A stretch of 64,000 nucleotides of DNA. Origin: Carnegiea gigantea (taxonomy: Eukaryota; Streptophyta; Magnoliopsida; Caryophyllales; Cactaceae). Both the position numbers and the translations under genes were made by a program. Below the pieces are notes generated by a model that was not told where the DNA came from, did not search any database, and saw only the letters and a program-made list of their open reading frames with translations. The stretch lies in NCBI GenBank assembly GCA_029747015.1, contig JAKOGI010000055.1, positions 186,001-250,000 of the forward strand, written 5' to 3'. This document shows positions 1 to 9,831 of the stretch, piece after piece. The stretch's first letter is position 1. Every line of letters starts with the position of its first letter.

Positions 1-10
1 TTAAGAACCT

Positions 11-24
11 TGGCTCTGATACCA
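11..24 (-). other. Primer binding site (initiator tRNA-Met type)
   Basis: Read on the minus strand this is TGGTATCAGAGCCA, two bases inside the LTR that begins at 27. It implies an internal region running leftwards out of the window, so the LTR at 27-1222 acts as a 5' LTR for sequence on its left and a 3' LTR for sequence on its right. Confidence 0.85.
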
Positions 25-26
25 AT

Positions 27-1222
27 TGATGTATATGTGGGTGGCAAGTGAACCAAATCAAACTCCAACTCAAAATAAGCCAAATTGGGAAGAGAAATGA
101 AAGATGGATGAGATGGATGAAGAATTTCACTACACAAGAAAAAGGAATAGAACAAGATCTGGTAATTGAGATAATCCTTCACGGAGCCACTCAATGACTT
201 GACCTTGGGCTAATTCTCTTGTCTTAACCAAGAAATCACTCCAATTGGAAAAGGAAGAGAACCTAGAACACCACTTGAATTTGCCACAATTCAAGATATA
301 GAACTAGGAATTTAGTTGCACTTTTGAGAAACCCACTCAAAGTACTTGTATTGCTTTGGAAATTTTTTACAATGCTGAATGAATAGCTTCACACGCCCCT
401 CCCCTTTTATAGACTCAGCAAAAGACAATCAAAAGACTCAAATAACTCCTAACAATTAAAACTAGCTAATGAAAAGTCTAAGAAAAAATGAAAAGACACA
501 TCATAAAAGGGGTGGGGGAGGTTACAAGGAATATTCTAGGATTTTTTGCAGCTGATTACATCAATCTAGAAGCATCTAAAACGTGCACAATATCAGCCAC
601 ACAAGTATATGTAACCGAAGACTCTTCATATTCCCAGCATTAATCCTTGCAACTGCCTCAACTTCAACAGAGCATAACTTCCAGAATACTCGGACAAATC
701 ACGCGTTCTTGGGCTTGATAGAAAGCCCTGGAAGTCTAGTTTCCAGAATGGGCTCATTTGCTCAATTTGGATAAGCGGTTGAAAAGTTATGGCCCAAACA
801 ATGCACCTATCTCAGACTGGACTGGATCAGCATAACGGATCTTTGAGTGATATTTTGCCCAATCAAATGATGTCCAAATTAAACAAACTTGGGCTTATTT
901 GAAAGATGAAATCTTAAAATTCAAAGCCATGTGGAGCCTCAAGTTGTGGGACCACTTTAGGTAGGCCAAAAGTGCACACAAAAAGCGGGAAATTTCTGGA
1001 TGAAGGCGGCGCTACCTCTTCGGGTATGAACGCCAATTTCCGGCAAAGTTTGGCAACTTCCTTGACTTCTTGAAGCTTGAGTGAGTCCTCCTTGGGCTGA
1101 GCTTGATGGTCCTTGGGCTTCTCACGATGGTCTCCATCAGTTCCCATGCACGCTCTTGTTTGACACTTTTCTTCTTGGAAGTTGACCTTAAATAAAAATG
1201 ATGCATATGGGAATATGCATCA
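27..1222 (-). repeat. LTR, A family, mosaic subtype (1196 bp)
   Basis: Minus-strand LTR bounded by TGATGCATAT (right end) and ATATACATCA (left end). The first ~80 bp and the last ~250 bp resemble subtype A2. The central part (about 370-1000), with its TATA-like TATAAAAG near 406-415, resembles A1. Bases about 1000-1140 match neither. It therefore differs from its partner LTR at 2508-3673. Confidence 0.8.
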
Positions 1223-2151
1223 TACTCCCCGGGTGGTTTTGAGTTTGTCCTCAAACTCAAAGGGTTAGTAAGCCTCTCAAGAAAGGGGTCACGCTCACAA
1301 TATGGGAGCTTTTGGGGAAGGAGGTCACAATTCACCTCATGGTTTTCATGACATCCTTCTTTAAAGATCAAGGGTTCTCCATGTTTGCCTTCCTTATCTA
1401 TCCCTCTTGGTTGTCTCTCACTTGTGTTTCCTATTTGTCCCCCCATGGTTATAAGTTCGGCTAATTCAGGTTCTAATTGTGGGGATAATGGAACAATGAA
1501 ATTGTCATAACAAGGATCAAAGTGAGCAACACATGATATTCCCTTATCTAAATGGTGATCTAGCACAAGTGGCGAAGGACATGAATAGTCTTCTTGTCCC
1601 TCAAGTTCAAAGGTTTCATCATCACCATAGTCATAAAAAACAGGAGGTAGGTCAACTAGGCTTGAAGCTTCCTCCCCAAGGATCTTTTCATCTTTGTTAG
1701 GGTTAGGCTTCTCCAAACAAAGGAAGGAAGTAGAGTCAGAGATGCAAGCACTCATGGGACTCCCCTTGTTGAAAGGGATGTCTTTAGAAGAGGAATTAAA
1801 GCCATTTCCCTCAAAGGTAAGAAAAAGATGCTTGTGTAAGTAAGAGGTTGGAGCAAAAGCATACTTTAGTTTACCTCTCAACTTATCCCATGTTCTGATC
1901 TTACTTTTTCCTCTCTTCTTCCTCTTATACTTGTACTTTTCCCACCATTCAAGCGCATGGCCTCGGAGCTTCTTGATAACCACTTTAAACTTCTCTTGCT
2001 TGTCAATATTGTAGCGAGTGAAAACTTGATCCACTTTGGAAATCCAGTAAGGGAAATCTTCTTTTTGGCCACGAAACTTTGGAGTTTCAACGATGACCAT
2101 CTCCTTTTCAATCAAAGCAATCTCTTTTCGCAAGTTCCCAAGAGAAATCAT
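1012..2151 (-). CDS. gag: Type I gag-like protein with C-terminal tail reading into the 3' LTR
   Basis: Intact 379-codon ORF starting at the first ATG after the leader repeats. Residues about 25-120 form a retrotransposon gag (capsid-like) domain with the typical ALEWW and RTWDKL blocks. No CCHC knuckle follows. Residues about 130-290 are an acidic, low-similarity stretch. The last ~100 residues begin with a NPLSLRTNS-PPGEYD block encoded across the polypurine tract and end about 210 bp inside the LTR. A sister copy lies at 38087. The product would form or join virus-like particles in the cytoplasm; the role of the acidic part is unknown. A gag-only ORF fused to an integrase-type tail suggests a non-autonomous element. 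Confidence 0.75.
   Translation of the reverse strand: MISLGNLRKEIALIEKEMVIVETPKFRGQKEDFPYWISKVDQVFTRYNIDKQEKFKVVIKKLRGHALEWWEKYKYKRKKRGKSKIRTWDKLRGKLKYAFAPTSYLHKHLFLTFEGNGFNSSSKDIPFNKGSPMSACISDSTSFLCLEKPNPNKDEKILGEEASSLVDLPPVFYDYGDDETFELEGQEDYSCPSPLVLDHHLDKGISCVAHFDPCYDNFIVPLSPQLEPELAELITMGGQIGNTSERQPRGIDKEGKHGEPLIFKEGCHENHEVNCDLLPQKLPYCERDPFLERLTNPLSLRTNSKPPGEYDAYSHMHHFYLRSTSKKKSVKQERAWELMETIVRSPRTIKLSPRRTHSSFKKSRKLPNFAGNWRSYPKR
1223..1233 (-). other. Polypurine tract
   Basis: Minus-strand CCCGGGGAGTA lies directly upstream of the LTR start TGATGCAT. It matches the polypurine tracts of the other A-family copies at 15361, 24580, 28890 and 43173. Confidence 0.8.
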
Positions 2152-2230
2152 GATGGATGAATGCTTAAGGGTTCTTTGTGGATTATGTGTTTAGGCTAGA
2201 AAAAGGCTGTTTCGGAGAAGAGGAGGGAGG

Positions 2231-2408
2231 GCACGGTCGTGCAATGGGGCACTGGGGAACCGTGCTATGCTTCGACTTGAGGAAATGCAGAAAAGCAGGG
2301 TGGCATGGTCATGCTGGTAGGCACGGGGGCACCGTGCTGCGTCTCAACTTGAAGATTCTGAAAAATGAATATGGCACGGTCGTGTGGTATGGCACGGGGG
2401 CACCGTGC
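2231..2408 (-). repeat. Leader paired-inverted-repeat module, three copies
   Basis: Copies at 2231-2266, 2302-2337 and 2373-2408, spaced exactly 71 bp apart. Each has GCACGG-loop-CCGTGC plus the near-palindrome GCACGGTCGTGC. They lie between the PBS and the gag start, in the untranslated leader. Confidence 0.85.
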
Positions 2409-2493
2409 GAAATTTCTGGCCTGTGGACACTGGATGTTCACGTTTTTTTTTTTTAATGTATTTGGGTGTGATGTGGGTCACTTTAAAACCTTT

Positions 2494-2505
2494 GCTCTGA
2501 TACCA
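2494..2505 (-). other. Primer binding site
   Basis: Minus-strand TGGTATCAGAGC, two bases inside the LTR that starts at 2508; initiator tRNA-Met type. Confidence 0.9.
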
Positions 2506-2507
2506 AT

Positions 2508-3673
2508 TGATGTATATGTGGGTGGTAAGTGAACCAAATCAAACTCAAATAAACCCAAATAAGAATTGAACCAAAGTAAAGAGAAAATGGAAGGTTGATT
2601 AAGGTGGAATGAAAATAATAGCAAAACAGAACAAAGGATAAACAAGACCTTGCACTTAAGATAATCCTTCGCGGAGCCACTCAGGGACTTGATCTTGGGC
2701 AAATCCTCTCGTCTTCACCAAGGAATCACTCCAATTGGAAAAGAAAAGAGAACCTAGAACACCACTTGAACTTGCCAAAATTCAAGATATAGAACTAGGG
2801 ATTTGGAACACTTTTGAGAATCACACTCAAAGGTAATTGTATTTCACTTGGGAAAGCTTACAACTTTGAATTCAAATGTAACTACATAACCCACCTACTT
2901 ATAGGCTAAACAAAGATAACCAAAAGACTTAAAAACTCCTAGCAATTAAAAATAGAAAATTGAAAAGACTTAGGAAAAATAAAAAGACACAACTTAAAGG
3001 AATGGGGGAGGTTACAATGAACATTCTAGACTTCCTATCAGCTGAAGAAATCCATCCAAGTCGTGCATGATGTCATCCACATGATGTCACGTAACTAAAG
3101 TCTCTTCATTTGCCCAGCATTTAATCCATGCAGCAGCCTTCACTTCAACTGAGCATAACTCTCAGCACACACGTCCAAATCAGGTGATTCGGGGCTTGTT
3201 GGAAAGCCCTGGAAATCTATTTTCCCGAATGGGCTCATTTGCTCAATTTGGATACGCAGATCAAACGTTATGGTCCGAACATTACACCTATATCAGAACT
3301 GGACTGGAGCAGGACATGTCTTAATTGAGTAATATTTAGCCCAACCAAACGACGTCCAAATTAAACATAATTGGGCTTGTTTGAAAGCTGAGATCTTAAA
3401 ATTCAAAACCATGTGGCCCCTCAAGTTGTGGGTCCACTTGAGCTAGTCCAAAAAATTACCTTCCGACGGGATGAATCGGGTACCAATTCTTCCTGAAGGA
3501 ATATGAGTCTTATCCAGATTTTCGCCACTTGCTTGACTTCTTCATGGTGTCTAAAGTCCTTGAACTCACATAATAAGAAAAAATATGAGAGTTCCCATGC
3601 ACGCTCTTGTTTGACACTTTTCTTCTTGGAAGTTGACCTTAAATAAAAATGATGCATATGGGAATATGCATCA
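2508..3673 (-). repeat. LTR, A2 subtype (1166 bp), 5' LTR of the gag-only unit
   Basis: Ends TGATG...CATCA. Its right end carries the A-family 24-bp palindrome (TGATGCATAT-N4-ATATGCATCA). A TATA-like TATAAGTA on the minus strand lies near 2900. A2-type throughout, unlike its partner LTR at 27-1222. Confidence 0.85.
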
Positions 3674-3882
3674 GCTCTCAAAGACATTCAAAACCGTGAA
3701 GATTCATCCAAGGCAAGCATATCACAGTCCACGCACGGTTCAACGCACGCCCGTGCGTACCCTGCAATTTGCAACCCGAGGCTGCACACAGTTGGACGCA
3801 CGACCGTGCGTCTTCCCTTCTCGAATTGTCTTTCTTTGATGTGAGGTTGCTTGGGTTGTCCCTACCCTTGGCCTTTACATCA
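3674..3882 (+). repeat. 3' fragment of an E-family LTR
   Basis: It ends GCCTTTACATCA and resembles the last ~200 bp of the E LTR at 31783-34240: the same ...GCTTGGGTTG...CCCTTG... ending and the GCAC...CGTGC repeats at about 3712-3750 and 3793-3811. The rest of this LTR lies left of the A-family insertion, outside the window. Its right neighbour is pol of element C. Confidence 0.6.
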
Positions 3883-4450
3883 TAAGGTTATGCATAATGT
3901 TACCTAAACAACTACTCATTTACCAAGGATGGCAAGAAGATCACCCTAGCCCCTTTACCCCCATCTAAACTCCATGAAATTCAGCCATAAAATAAGCCCA
4001 AACAAGCTGATTGTTTTCTTTCTGTAAGTGAACTGATTCTGAAGGCTTCTCAACATGAGTTTAAGGCCTTTAAAGAGTGGATACTAAGCGTGTAAGATGA
4101 ACTAGAAAGTTTGATGCCCACTCATCCCATAGCAAGAACACTCATTCAAAACTTCTGTCACTTGTTTCCTGAGAAGATAACTATGGGTTTGCCTCCTAAA
4201 AGGGACATCCAGCATCACATTGACCTTATTCCAGGTTCTATCCTACCAAACGAGCCAGCATATGGGATGAATCCAAAAGACACCATGGAAATTCAAAGAC
4301 AAGTTGAAGAGTTGAAGGATAAAGGCTTAATTCGCGAGTCTTTAAGTCCATCTGCAGTTCCAGCTCTTTTAGTGCCTAAAAAGGATGGAGGGATAAGAAT
4401 GTGTGTGGATAGCAAGGCCATCAACAAGATCAAAATCAAGTATAGGTATC
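3883..4450 (+). pseudogene. pol: Element C pol: protease/RT linker and N-terminal RT
   Basis: Similarity begins at a KVMHN block after the protease and continues through [10 protein letters not shown], with a one-base loss near 3898 and a stop near 3988. An open stretch from 4111 follows, containing the RT start: [46 protein letters not shown] and MCVDSKAINKI. These are conserved blocks of gypsy RT (fingers/palm, reverse transcription in virus-like particles). The frame is cut at 4450 by the F LTR and resumes at 5522. Confidence 0.8.
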
Positions 4451-5516
4451 TGATGTATTTCTCCTTACACTTGCCAAAGAAATGGAAGCAAAAGAAAGGT
4501 AGGCGTGTGAAGATGGGAGAAGAACAAGTTGATAGAACAAGTGCCTTCAAGAGATAATCCAAGAGGAGCCACTCTTGTTGAACACTTGGGCTTAGGATAC
4601 AGAAACACCACCTAATTGAGATAAAGAGACCTAAACACCACTTAAGTTGCCACACTTGAGATATAGAACTAGGATTTGGGAGAGACAATGCTCAAACTTG
4701 CATTCAATTTGACAAAAGACCCTTACAAAAGGAAGAGAGGGGGTATTTATAGGCCACACCCTCCCTCACTCGGCCAATGGCTGCAAAAACCAGCTGAAAA
4801 GTGACTAAATGACTAAGCCTAAGCTAGATTACAAGTACAAGTTGATTATACAAGTGATCTAGCCTAACCTTGACACCTCACTAGCTTAATTAATCTCAAG
4901 ATTGAGGTGTCAAGCATCCAAAAGCCAATATGCAGCAGCTTGGGGCCTTGAATCTATCAAGGGGACAAGAGTACACTCCAAAACCAAGGTTGCAGCCGGC
5001 CCTCCCTTGTAACCGGTTAAAAGGAATTTCCTTCCTTCTTTAGCTGGGTAAAAGAAGCACAAGCTGGTCCCTTAGCTCAACTTTAGGGACATGATTTTAT
5101 AAATATTTAGGTGCCTTTTCATGCCCTAAAGTTTGACAAAAGTTGGAGCTGAATAGGTCAGCCAATCGTCCCCTTAATTTAGGCTGTGCTGGATTGCGCC
5201 CTGCAGTGCGCTGTCTTCGGTTTTGGCTTGGTTGACTGACCTAATGGACTCCAAATGCCTTGTAAAAGGTCTTGTTGGAAATCTAAGATCTTAAGCTTCA
5301 AGGGGGTGGTGCGTGCAGGAAATTTTCCCTTCTACATTTTGCTCCAACAAGGAAACAAAATCGGGCCAGAAACGGTATGAACTGGGCAGTTCGATTTCTT
5401 CTTTGTGCATGTGATTTCTGACTAAGGCATGAACTTCTTTGGCCTCTTTGGACTCCTTAGCAGGGGAGGGATCATTTGCAATGGTTTTGGAAGGTTTGGT
5501 TGGATGGTCCCCATCA
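4451..5516 (-). repeat. Solo LTR, family F (1066 bp), inserted in C RT
   Basis: In coding orientation it starts TGATGGGG at 5516 and ends AATACATCA at 4451. It is flanked by GTATC on both sides (4446-4450 and 5517-5521). No PBS, PPT or internal sequence adjoins it, so the internal region was lost by LTR-LTR recombination. It carries the shared LTR sequence module at about 5240-5300. Confidence 0.92.
4744..4751 (-). promoter_or_regulatory. Putative TATA box of LTR F
   Basis: Minus-strand TATAAATA in a GGCCTATAAATACCCCC context, comparable in position to the TATA boxes of the A-family LTRs. Confidence 0.6.
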
Positions 5517-6000
5517 GTATCCCATACCTAGACTTGAATGCATGCTAGATGAATTGTATGGCTCCAAAGTGTTCTCTAAAATTAACCTTCGAAGTGGTTA
5601 CTACCAAATCAGAATCAGAGAAGGTGATGAATGGAAGACAGCTTTTAAAACAAAGGGGGGACTCTATGAATGGTTGGTAATGCCCTTTAGTCTTTCTAAT
5701 GCACCTAGTACTTTCATGAGGTTGATGAACCAAGTGTTCAGACCATACATTGGAAAGTTTGTGGTAGTATACTTTGATGATATTTTGGTGTATTCTAAGA
5801 ATGAGCATGAGCATCAAGATCACTTAACTCAAGTAATGCTTGTCTTCAAACGTGAGAAGCTATTTGGTAACCTTAAGAAATGTGCTTTCTTTACTCCCGA
5901 AGTTATATTTCTTGGTTATATTGTTATTGGAGATGGTATTAAGGCAGATGAAAGGAAAGTAGAAGCCATTTGGTCTTGGCCAGTTCCAAGTAGTATACAT
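5517..6000 (+). pseudogene. pol: Element C pol: RT palm with YFDD
   Basis: Continues the RT frame broken at 4450 (KYRY | YPIPRLE). It contains [33 protein letters not shown], the YFDD catalytic motif at 5770-5781 and FLGYIV. It is open up to the insertion of element B, whose first bases supply an accidental stop at 6001-6003. Pol resumes at 30735 with the block ...[16 protein letters not shown]. The open part of the palm looks functional; the gene as a whole is dead. Confidence 0.88.
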
Positions 6001-7132
6001 TGATGTATATAGGAGCACCCAAATGACCAAGCAAGGCTAGGTTTGTGTTTTTGTATTTGCCAAAACAAGGAAAGGATAGGATAGTTTAGAAACTCGACAA
6101 GAGATAATCTAAATGGAGCCACTCAAGCCAAGGACTTGGGCAATCCCTTAACTCAACTAGGATACAGGAGTTAACCACCACCTAATTGAGAAAGAGGGAC
6201 CTAGAACACCACTTGAGAATGCCACAACTCAAGATATAGAACTAGGTTTTAGAAAAGAAGTGAATGAACACTCAATGCTTGAACTTGCTTTTGTATTTCT
6301 TCAATTGGATGATGCGAAACAACTTGGTGCTAGGCCTTTATATAGAGTAGGCCATGTACATGAAAAGATACAAGCTTTCAAATGAAAAGGCATGAGAGAG
6401 AAGCAAGCAAATATATGTAACTAGCTGCACATGGTTTTGGTGTGAAGAGGTGTGTCTCTTAGAGTGTCTTGAGTGAAATGCACCTTAGCAGCCATGACAT
6501 GCATGTACCCTCTTGTTCACACACATTTTGGACTTGTGAGAGAAGGGGGGAATGCAGCTTGGAAGGGGAAGGATGCAGCAAAGGGCCGAAGAGACCAAAT
6601 ACATAGGCTTCATGCGTTTTGCTATTAATGCGTTCACACTTGCAGCTTAGCCAGATTCAAATGAGCATATCTCTCTGGTTCGTGATCCAAATACGATTAT
6701 TCTTAATTTCTTGGAAAGCTGGAAGAGTCTAGTTCTAAGGGAAGTGGTTTCATTGCATTTGGATCAGCCGTTTAAAAGTTATGGGCCGAAGAGTGATGAC
6801 TGCTCAAAATTGGACTGCATTTCAGCACTTTATTTTGTGGGCTAAAGATGACCACCCAAATGGACTCCAAATAATGTGTGGTTGGTCTTGTTGGAAAGCT
6901 TATTCTTTAAGCTTGAATAAGGGGAAGGCCTTCATGAGAATTGACCATTGTTTCTTGCTGCAACAGACTTACAAAACCGGGCCTTTGCATGGATGAGCTA
7001 GGCGCTAGAAGGGGGTTGAACTCCACGGCTTTTCTGAACATAGGCACAATCTCCTTGTCCTCCTTAGGTTTCTTTTGAACTTCTTTGAGCTCACTAGTAG
7101 TAGTAGAGGTTTGGGCAAGATAGCCTCCATCA
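6001..7132 (-). repeat. 3' LTR of element B (1132 bp)
   Basis: TGATGGAGGC at the right end, ATATACATCA at the left. It matches the 5' LTR halves at 19788-20279 and 30090-30734. Its first ~225 bp also encode the pol C-terminus. Confidence 0.9.
6337..6344 (-). promoter_or_regulatory. Putative TATA box, B LTR
   Basis: Minus-strand TATATAAA before GGCC. The same sequence occurs at 20124-20131 in the 5' LTR, where it would drive the element. Confidence 0.6.
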
Positions 7133-8216
7133 TTCTCCCTGACTAGATGGGAGTTTGACCTCAAACTCGGAAGCTCGTCATCTTTATCCAAGTATGGGCT
7201 GAGGTCGGCCACATTGAAGGTGGCGGAGATGCCATAATCACCAGGAAGGTCAACTTTGTAGGCATTAGGACCAACCTTCTCCATGATCTCAAATGGGGCA
7301 TCGGACCTTGGCACGAGCTTCGACTTGCGTTTGGAAGGAAATCTTTCCTTCCTCAAATGGATCCACACTAGGTCTCCTGGTTGGAAGTGGACCTCTTTCT
7401 TGTGCTTATTGGCGTGTTGCATAGCTCTTGCATTGGACTTGGCAATATTCTTGCGCACTTGAGCATGCAAATCTTGGATTTCTTTAGCTCTGTTTTTGGC
7501 CTCCCAACTAAATTTGGTGGGAGATGGAAGGGGAATGAGATCAATTGGGCTCCTTGGATTTTGTCCATATACCACTTGAAATGGAGAGAGGTGAGTTGCC
7601 TTAGTTGGAGCTCGATTGAAGGCAAACTTCGCATGGGCTAGCATCTCATACCAACTCTTGATGTTCTTCTTGACAAGGACTCGAAGCAAGGTGCCTAAAG
7701 TCCTATTAGTAACCTCCGTTTGCCCATCGGTTTGGGGATGACAAGTGGTGCTGAATTTTAGTTGAGTTCCCATCTTCCTCCATAAGGTAAGCCAAAAATT
7801 GCTAAGGAACTTGCTATCTTGATCGGACACCATACTCTTGGGGATGCCATGAAGCCTCACAATCTCCTTAAAATAGAGGTTGGCAATATGAGAAGCATCA
7901 CTGGTGGTATGGCATGGGATGAAGTGTGCCATTTTAGAAAACCGGTCTACCGCCACCATAATTGAGTCTTTGCTTCGTTGGGTCCTAGGCAACCCCGTGA
8001 TGAAGTCTAGGCTTACATCCTCCTAAGGAGCTTGAGGTATGGGAAGAGGGGAATACAAGCCTTGAGGTAGGACATGGCTTTTGGCCATTTGACAAGTTGA
8101 GCATCTTTTTACAAAGTGCTCCACATCTTTGGACATGTGTGGCCAATAATAGTGCTCTTTGAGCATAGCACATGTTTTCTCAACTGCAAAATGCCCAGTT
8201 AGAGCTCCTCCATAAA
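6907..8216 (-). pseudogene. pol: Element B pol: integrase, C-terminal part, running into the LTR
   Basis: Minus-strand reading resumes after the D insertion with the HHCC zinc region (CSTCQMAKS). A stop just before the DVSLDF block, where other copies read W, is followed by an open ORF 7992-6907. That ORF holds VVDRF-like [18 protein letters not shown] (SDRD in other copies), [10 protein letters not shown] with the catalytic Glu, the HLRKERFPSKRKSKL block and FNVADLSPY. The sequence VRENDGG is encoded by the polypurine tract/LTR junction, and a ~75-residue tail with a PGFVSLL block lies in the LTR. No chromodomain is seen. It would insert cDNA in the nucleus. Confidence 0.85.
7133..7140 (-). 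other. Polypurine tract of element B
   Basis: Minus-strand AGGGAGAA immediately before the LTR start TGATGGAGG; it is also coding for the pol tail. Confidence 0.8.
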
Positions 8217-9349
8217 TGATGTATCTCAAAGGGGAACAACCAAAGCAAACCAAATCAGAATGTAAGGAGAACAAACGGATTCAAGCTTCCTTTGTAAACA
8301 CAAGCTCAAACTAGGATAGTTTTGTGATTGGAACCGAATCTAGCGCCTCACTTGGATACAGAAACACCACCAAGTTTAGTACTAGGGCCCTTAACAACTC
8401 CTTGGATACAGAAACACCACCAAAGAGAGGTTAAGACTCTTGCTAGGTCACCACCCTACCCGGCCAAAGATAGAGATAAGCTAGAAGAGAGTTTTGAGAG
8501 TTCAAAGGAGCTAAGGCTCAACTTCATTCAAATGCATCAACTAACTGAACATACAAGGCAGCAAGGGAGGTCTTATAATCCTCCTAAACACAAGCATTCC
8601 ACTTACAAAGTCAAATTAGAAGCTAAACTAGGCTAAAACCCGAAAATCAAAACAACATCAAAAACGGTTAGATTAAACCGTGGCTTGACAACACTTAATT
8701 GTTGATCTTGAGGCTGAGTTGTCAGCTTGGGAGGCTTGGGAGGACATAATCAGCTTCAAGGCATTTAATCATGACCTTTGCAAGTGGATTAAACCTTGAT
8801 AAGAGCAACAAACACCTCAAAAAGAACAAAATGCAGCTGGCTGTCTTTACCCGGATAAAAGGGATTTTCTTCCCTTAATTTGCTGGTTAATAGCTCCTTA
8901 GGTGTGCAATTTTGCTGAGGTTTTTTATAGCCACTTGAGAATATTTTTAATGCACTTTCAAGCCATAAAAGTTTCAGTCCAAATGGAGGAGCTTTGGTTG
9001 TCCAAACAGACCCATTTCCAGAACTGGGCAGAACTGAAACAGTTTTGAGCACTTGGCTTCAACAACTGATTTGAGGTAGCAAATGACCTCCAAATGACTT
9101 GAAATTGGTCTTATTGGAAAGAACACATCTTAAAATTAAAGTTAGGCCTCCTGCTTCCCAATCATATCCATTGGAAGGTCACGTAATAATGTGTACAAAA
9201 CCGGGCTTGTTCACAGGCTGAAAACAGGATGAAGGCTGAAAATGACTAAGGTAAACTAGGCATGTTTTTTTTGCACTTTAGCCATTGAATCTGATTGTTT
9301 TGGGCCACCTTGAGGGTAGGTATTCATGATCACGGATGGATCTCCATCA
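8217..9349 (-). repeat. 3' LTR of element D (1133 bp)
   Basis: TGATGGAGATCC at the right end, GATACATCA at the left (TGATGTATC on plus). Nearly identical to 11423-12554. Confidence 0.92.
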
Positions 9350-9831
9350 TCCTCCCCTTGTTGAGGAGAATTTGCCCTTAAATTGTCCTTGAACTCATGG
9401 TGTGAGACCTTGAGAAGTAGCTCTTTAGTAGTGAGGAGTAAGTCCAAATGCTCTCGGTTCCTTTGGGGCTTAATTTTGTGGAGTTGGGATGGGCTTAGGG
9501 GGGCAAGGGTGATCTTCTTTCCATCCTTTGGAAAGGTATAAGTATTCAAATAGCCATCATGCATCACCTTTCGGTCAAACAACTATGGCCTTCCCAACAA
9601 AAGATGACATGCATCCATGGGGATGATGTCGCACCACAACTCATCTTGGTACCTTTTACCAATGGAAAATGAAATCAAGCACCTCGAATTTACTTGCAAT
9701 CCTTTACCTTGATTGAGCCATTGGATGTTGTAAGGATGGGGGTGAGCCGAGGCTTGGAGATTGAGTTTCTTCACCATGCTAAGTGAGGCCACGTTCGCAC
9801 AACTGCCACCATCGATAATCACGGAGCACAC
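9256..9831 (-). pseudogene. pol: Element D protease fused by deletion to the pol tail
   Basis: The aspartic protease region shows [12 protein letters not shown] (active-site DGGS), then [16 protein letters not shown] and [18 protein letters not shown]. Next comes a TAG where other copies read W (near 9581). The second ORF (9582-9256) goes from [16 protein letters not shown] to HHEFKDN and then directly to LRANSPQQGEDDG, the integrase tail that crosses the polypurine tract into the LTR. All of RT, RNase H and the integrase core is absent. This gag-PR-tail layout is the same as that of the A-family type II elements. Confidence 0.85.
9350..9360 (-). other. Polypurine tract of element D
   Basis: Minus-strand CAAGGGGAGGA adjoining the LTR start TGATGGAG. 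Confidence 0.85.

Larger units (their letters stand above)
27..3673 (-). mobile_element. A-family non-autonomous LTR element, part of a tandem LTR-sharing array
   Basis: In coding orientation the order is LTR 3673-2508, PBS, leader repeats, one gag-like ORF, polypurine tract and LTR 1222-27, followed by another PBS at 11-24. The internal region is only about 1.3 kb and has no protease, RT, RNase H or integrase, so it must have depended on enzymes from another element. The PBS beyond the 3' LTR means at least one more unit lies to the left. The right edge cuts an E-family LTR fragment (flank GCTCT); the left edge is outside the window, so the target duplication cannot be checked. Confidence 0.8.

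Noticed and set aside
11..24. tRNA-like sequence (initiator tRNA-Met)
   Set aside because: Only 12-14 bases matching the tRNA 3' end, always next to an LTR. These are primer binding sites, not tRNA genes.
2231..2408. Regularly spaced short palindromic repeats as a CRISPR array
   Set aside because: Only one to three copies per site, inside retrotransposon leaders, in a plant genome; spacers are themselves conserved between elements.
6907..8273. Chromodomain after integrase, as in Tekay or Galadriel elements
   Set aside because: No aromatic-cage type YLVKW block is seen in any integrase C-terminus; the HLRKERFP block and the LTR-overlapping tail point to CRM instead.
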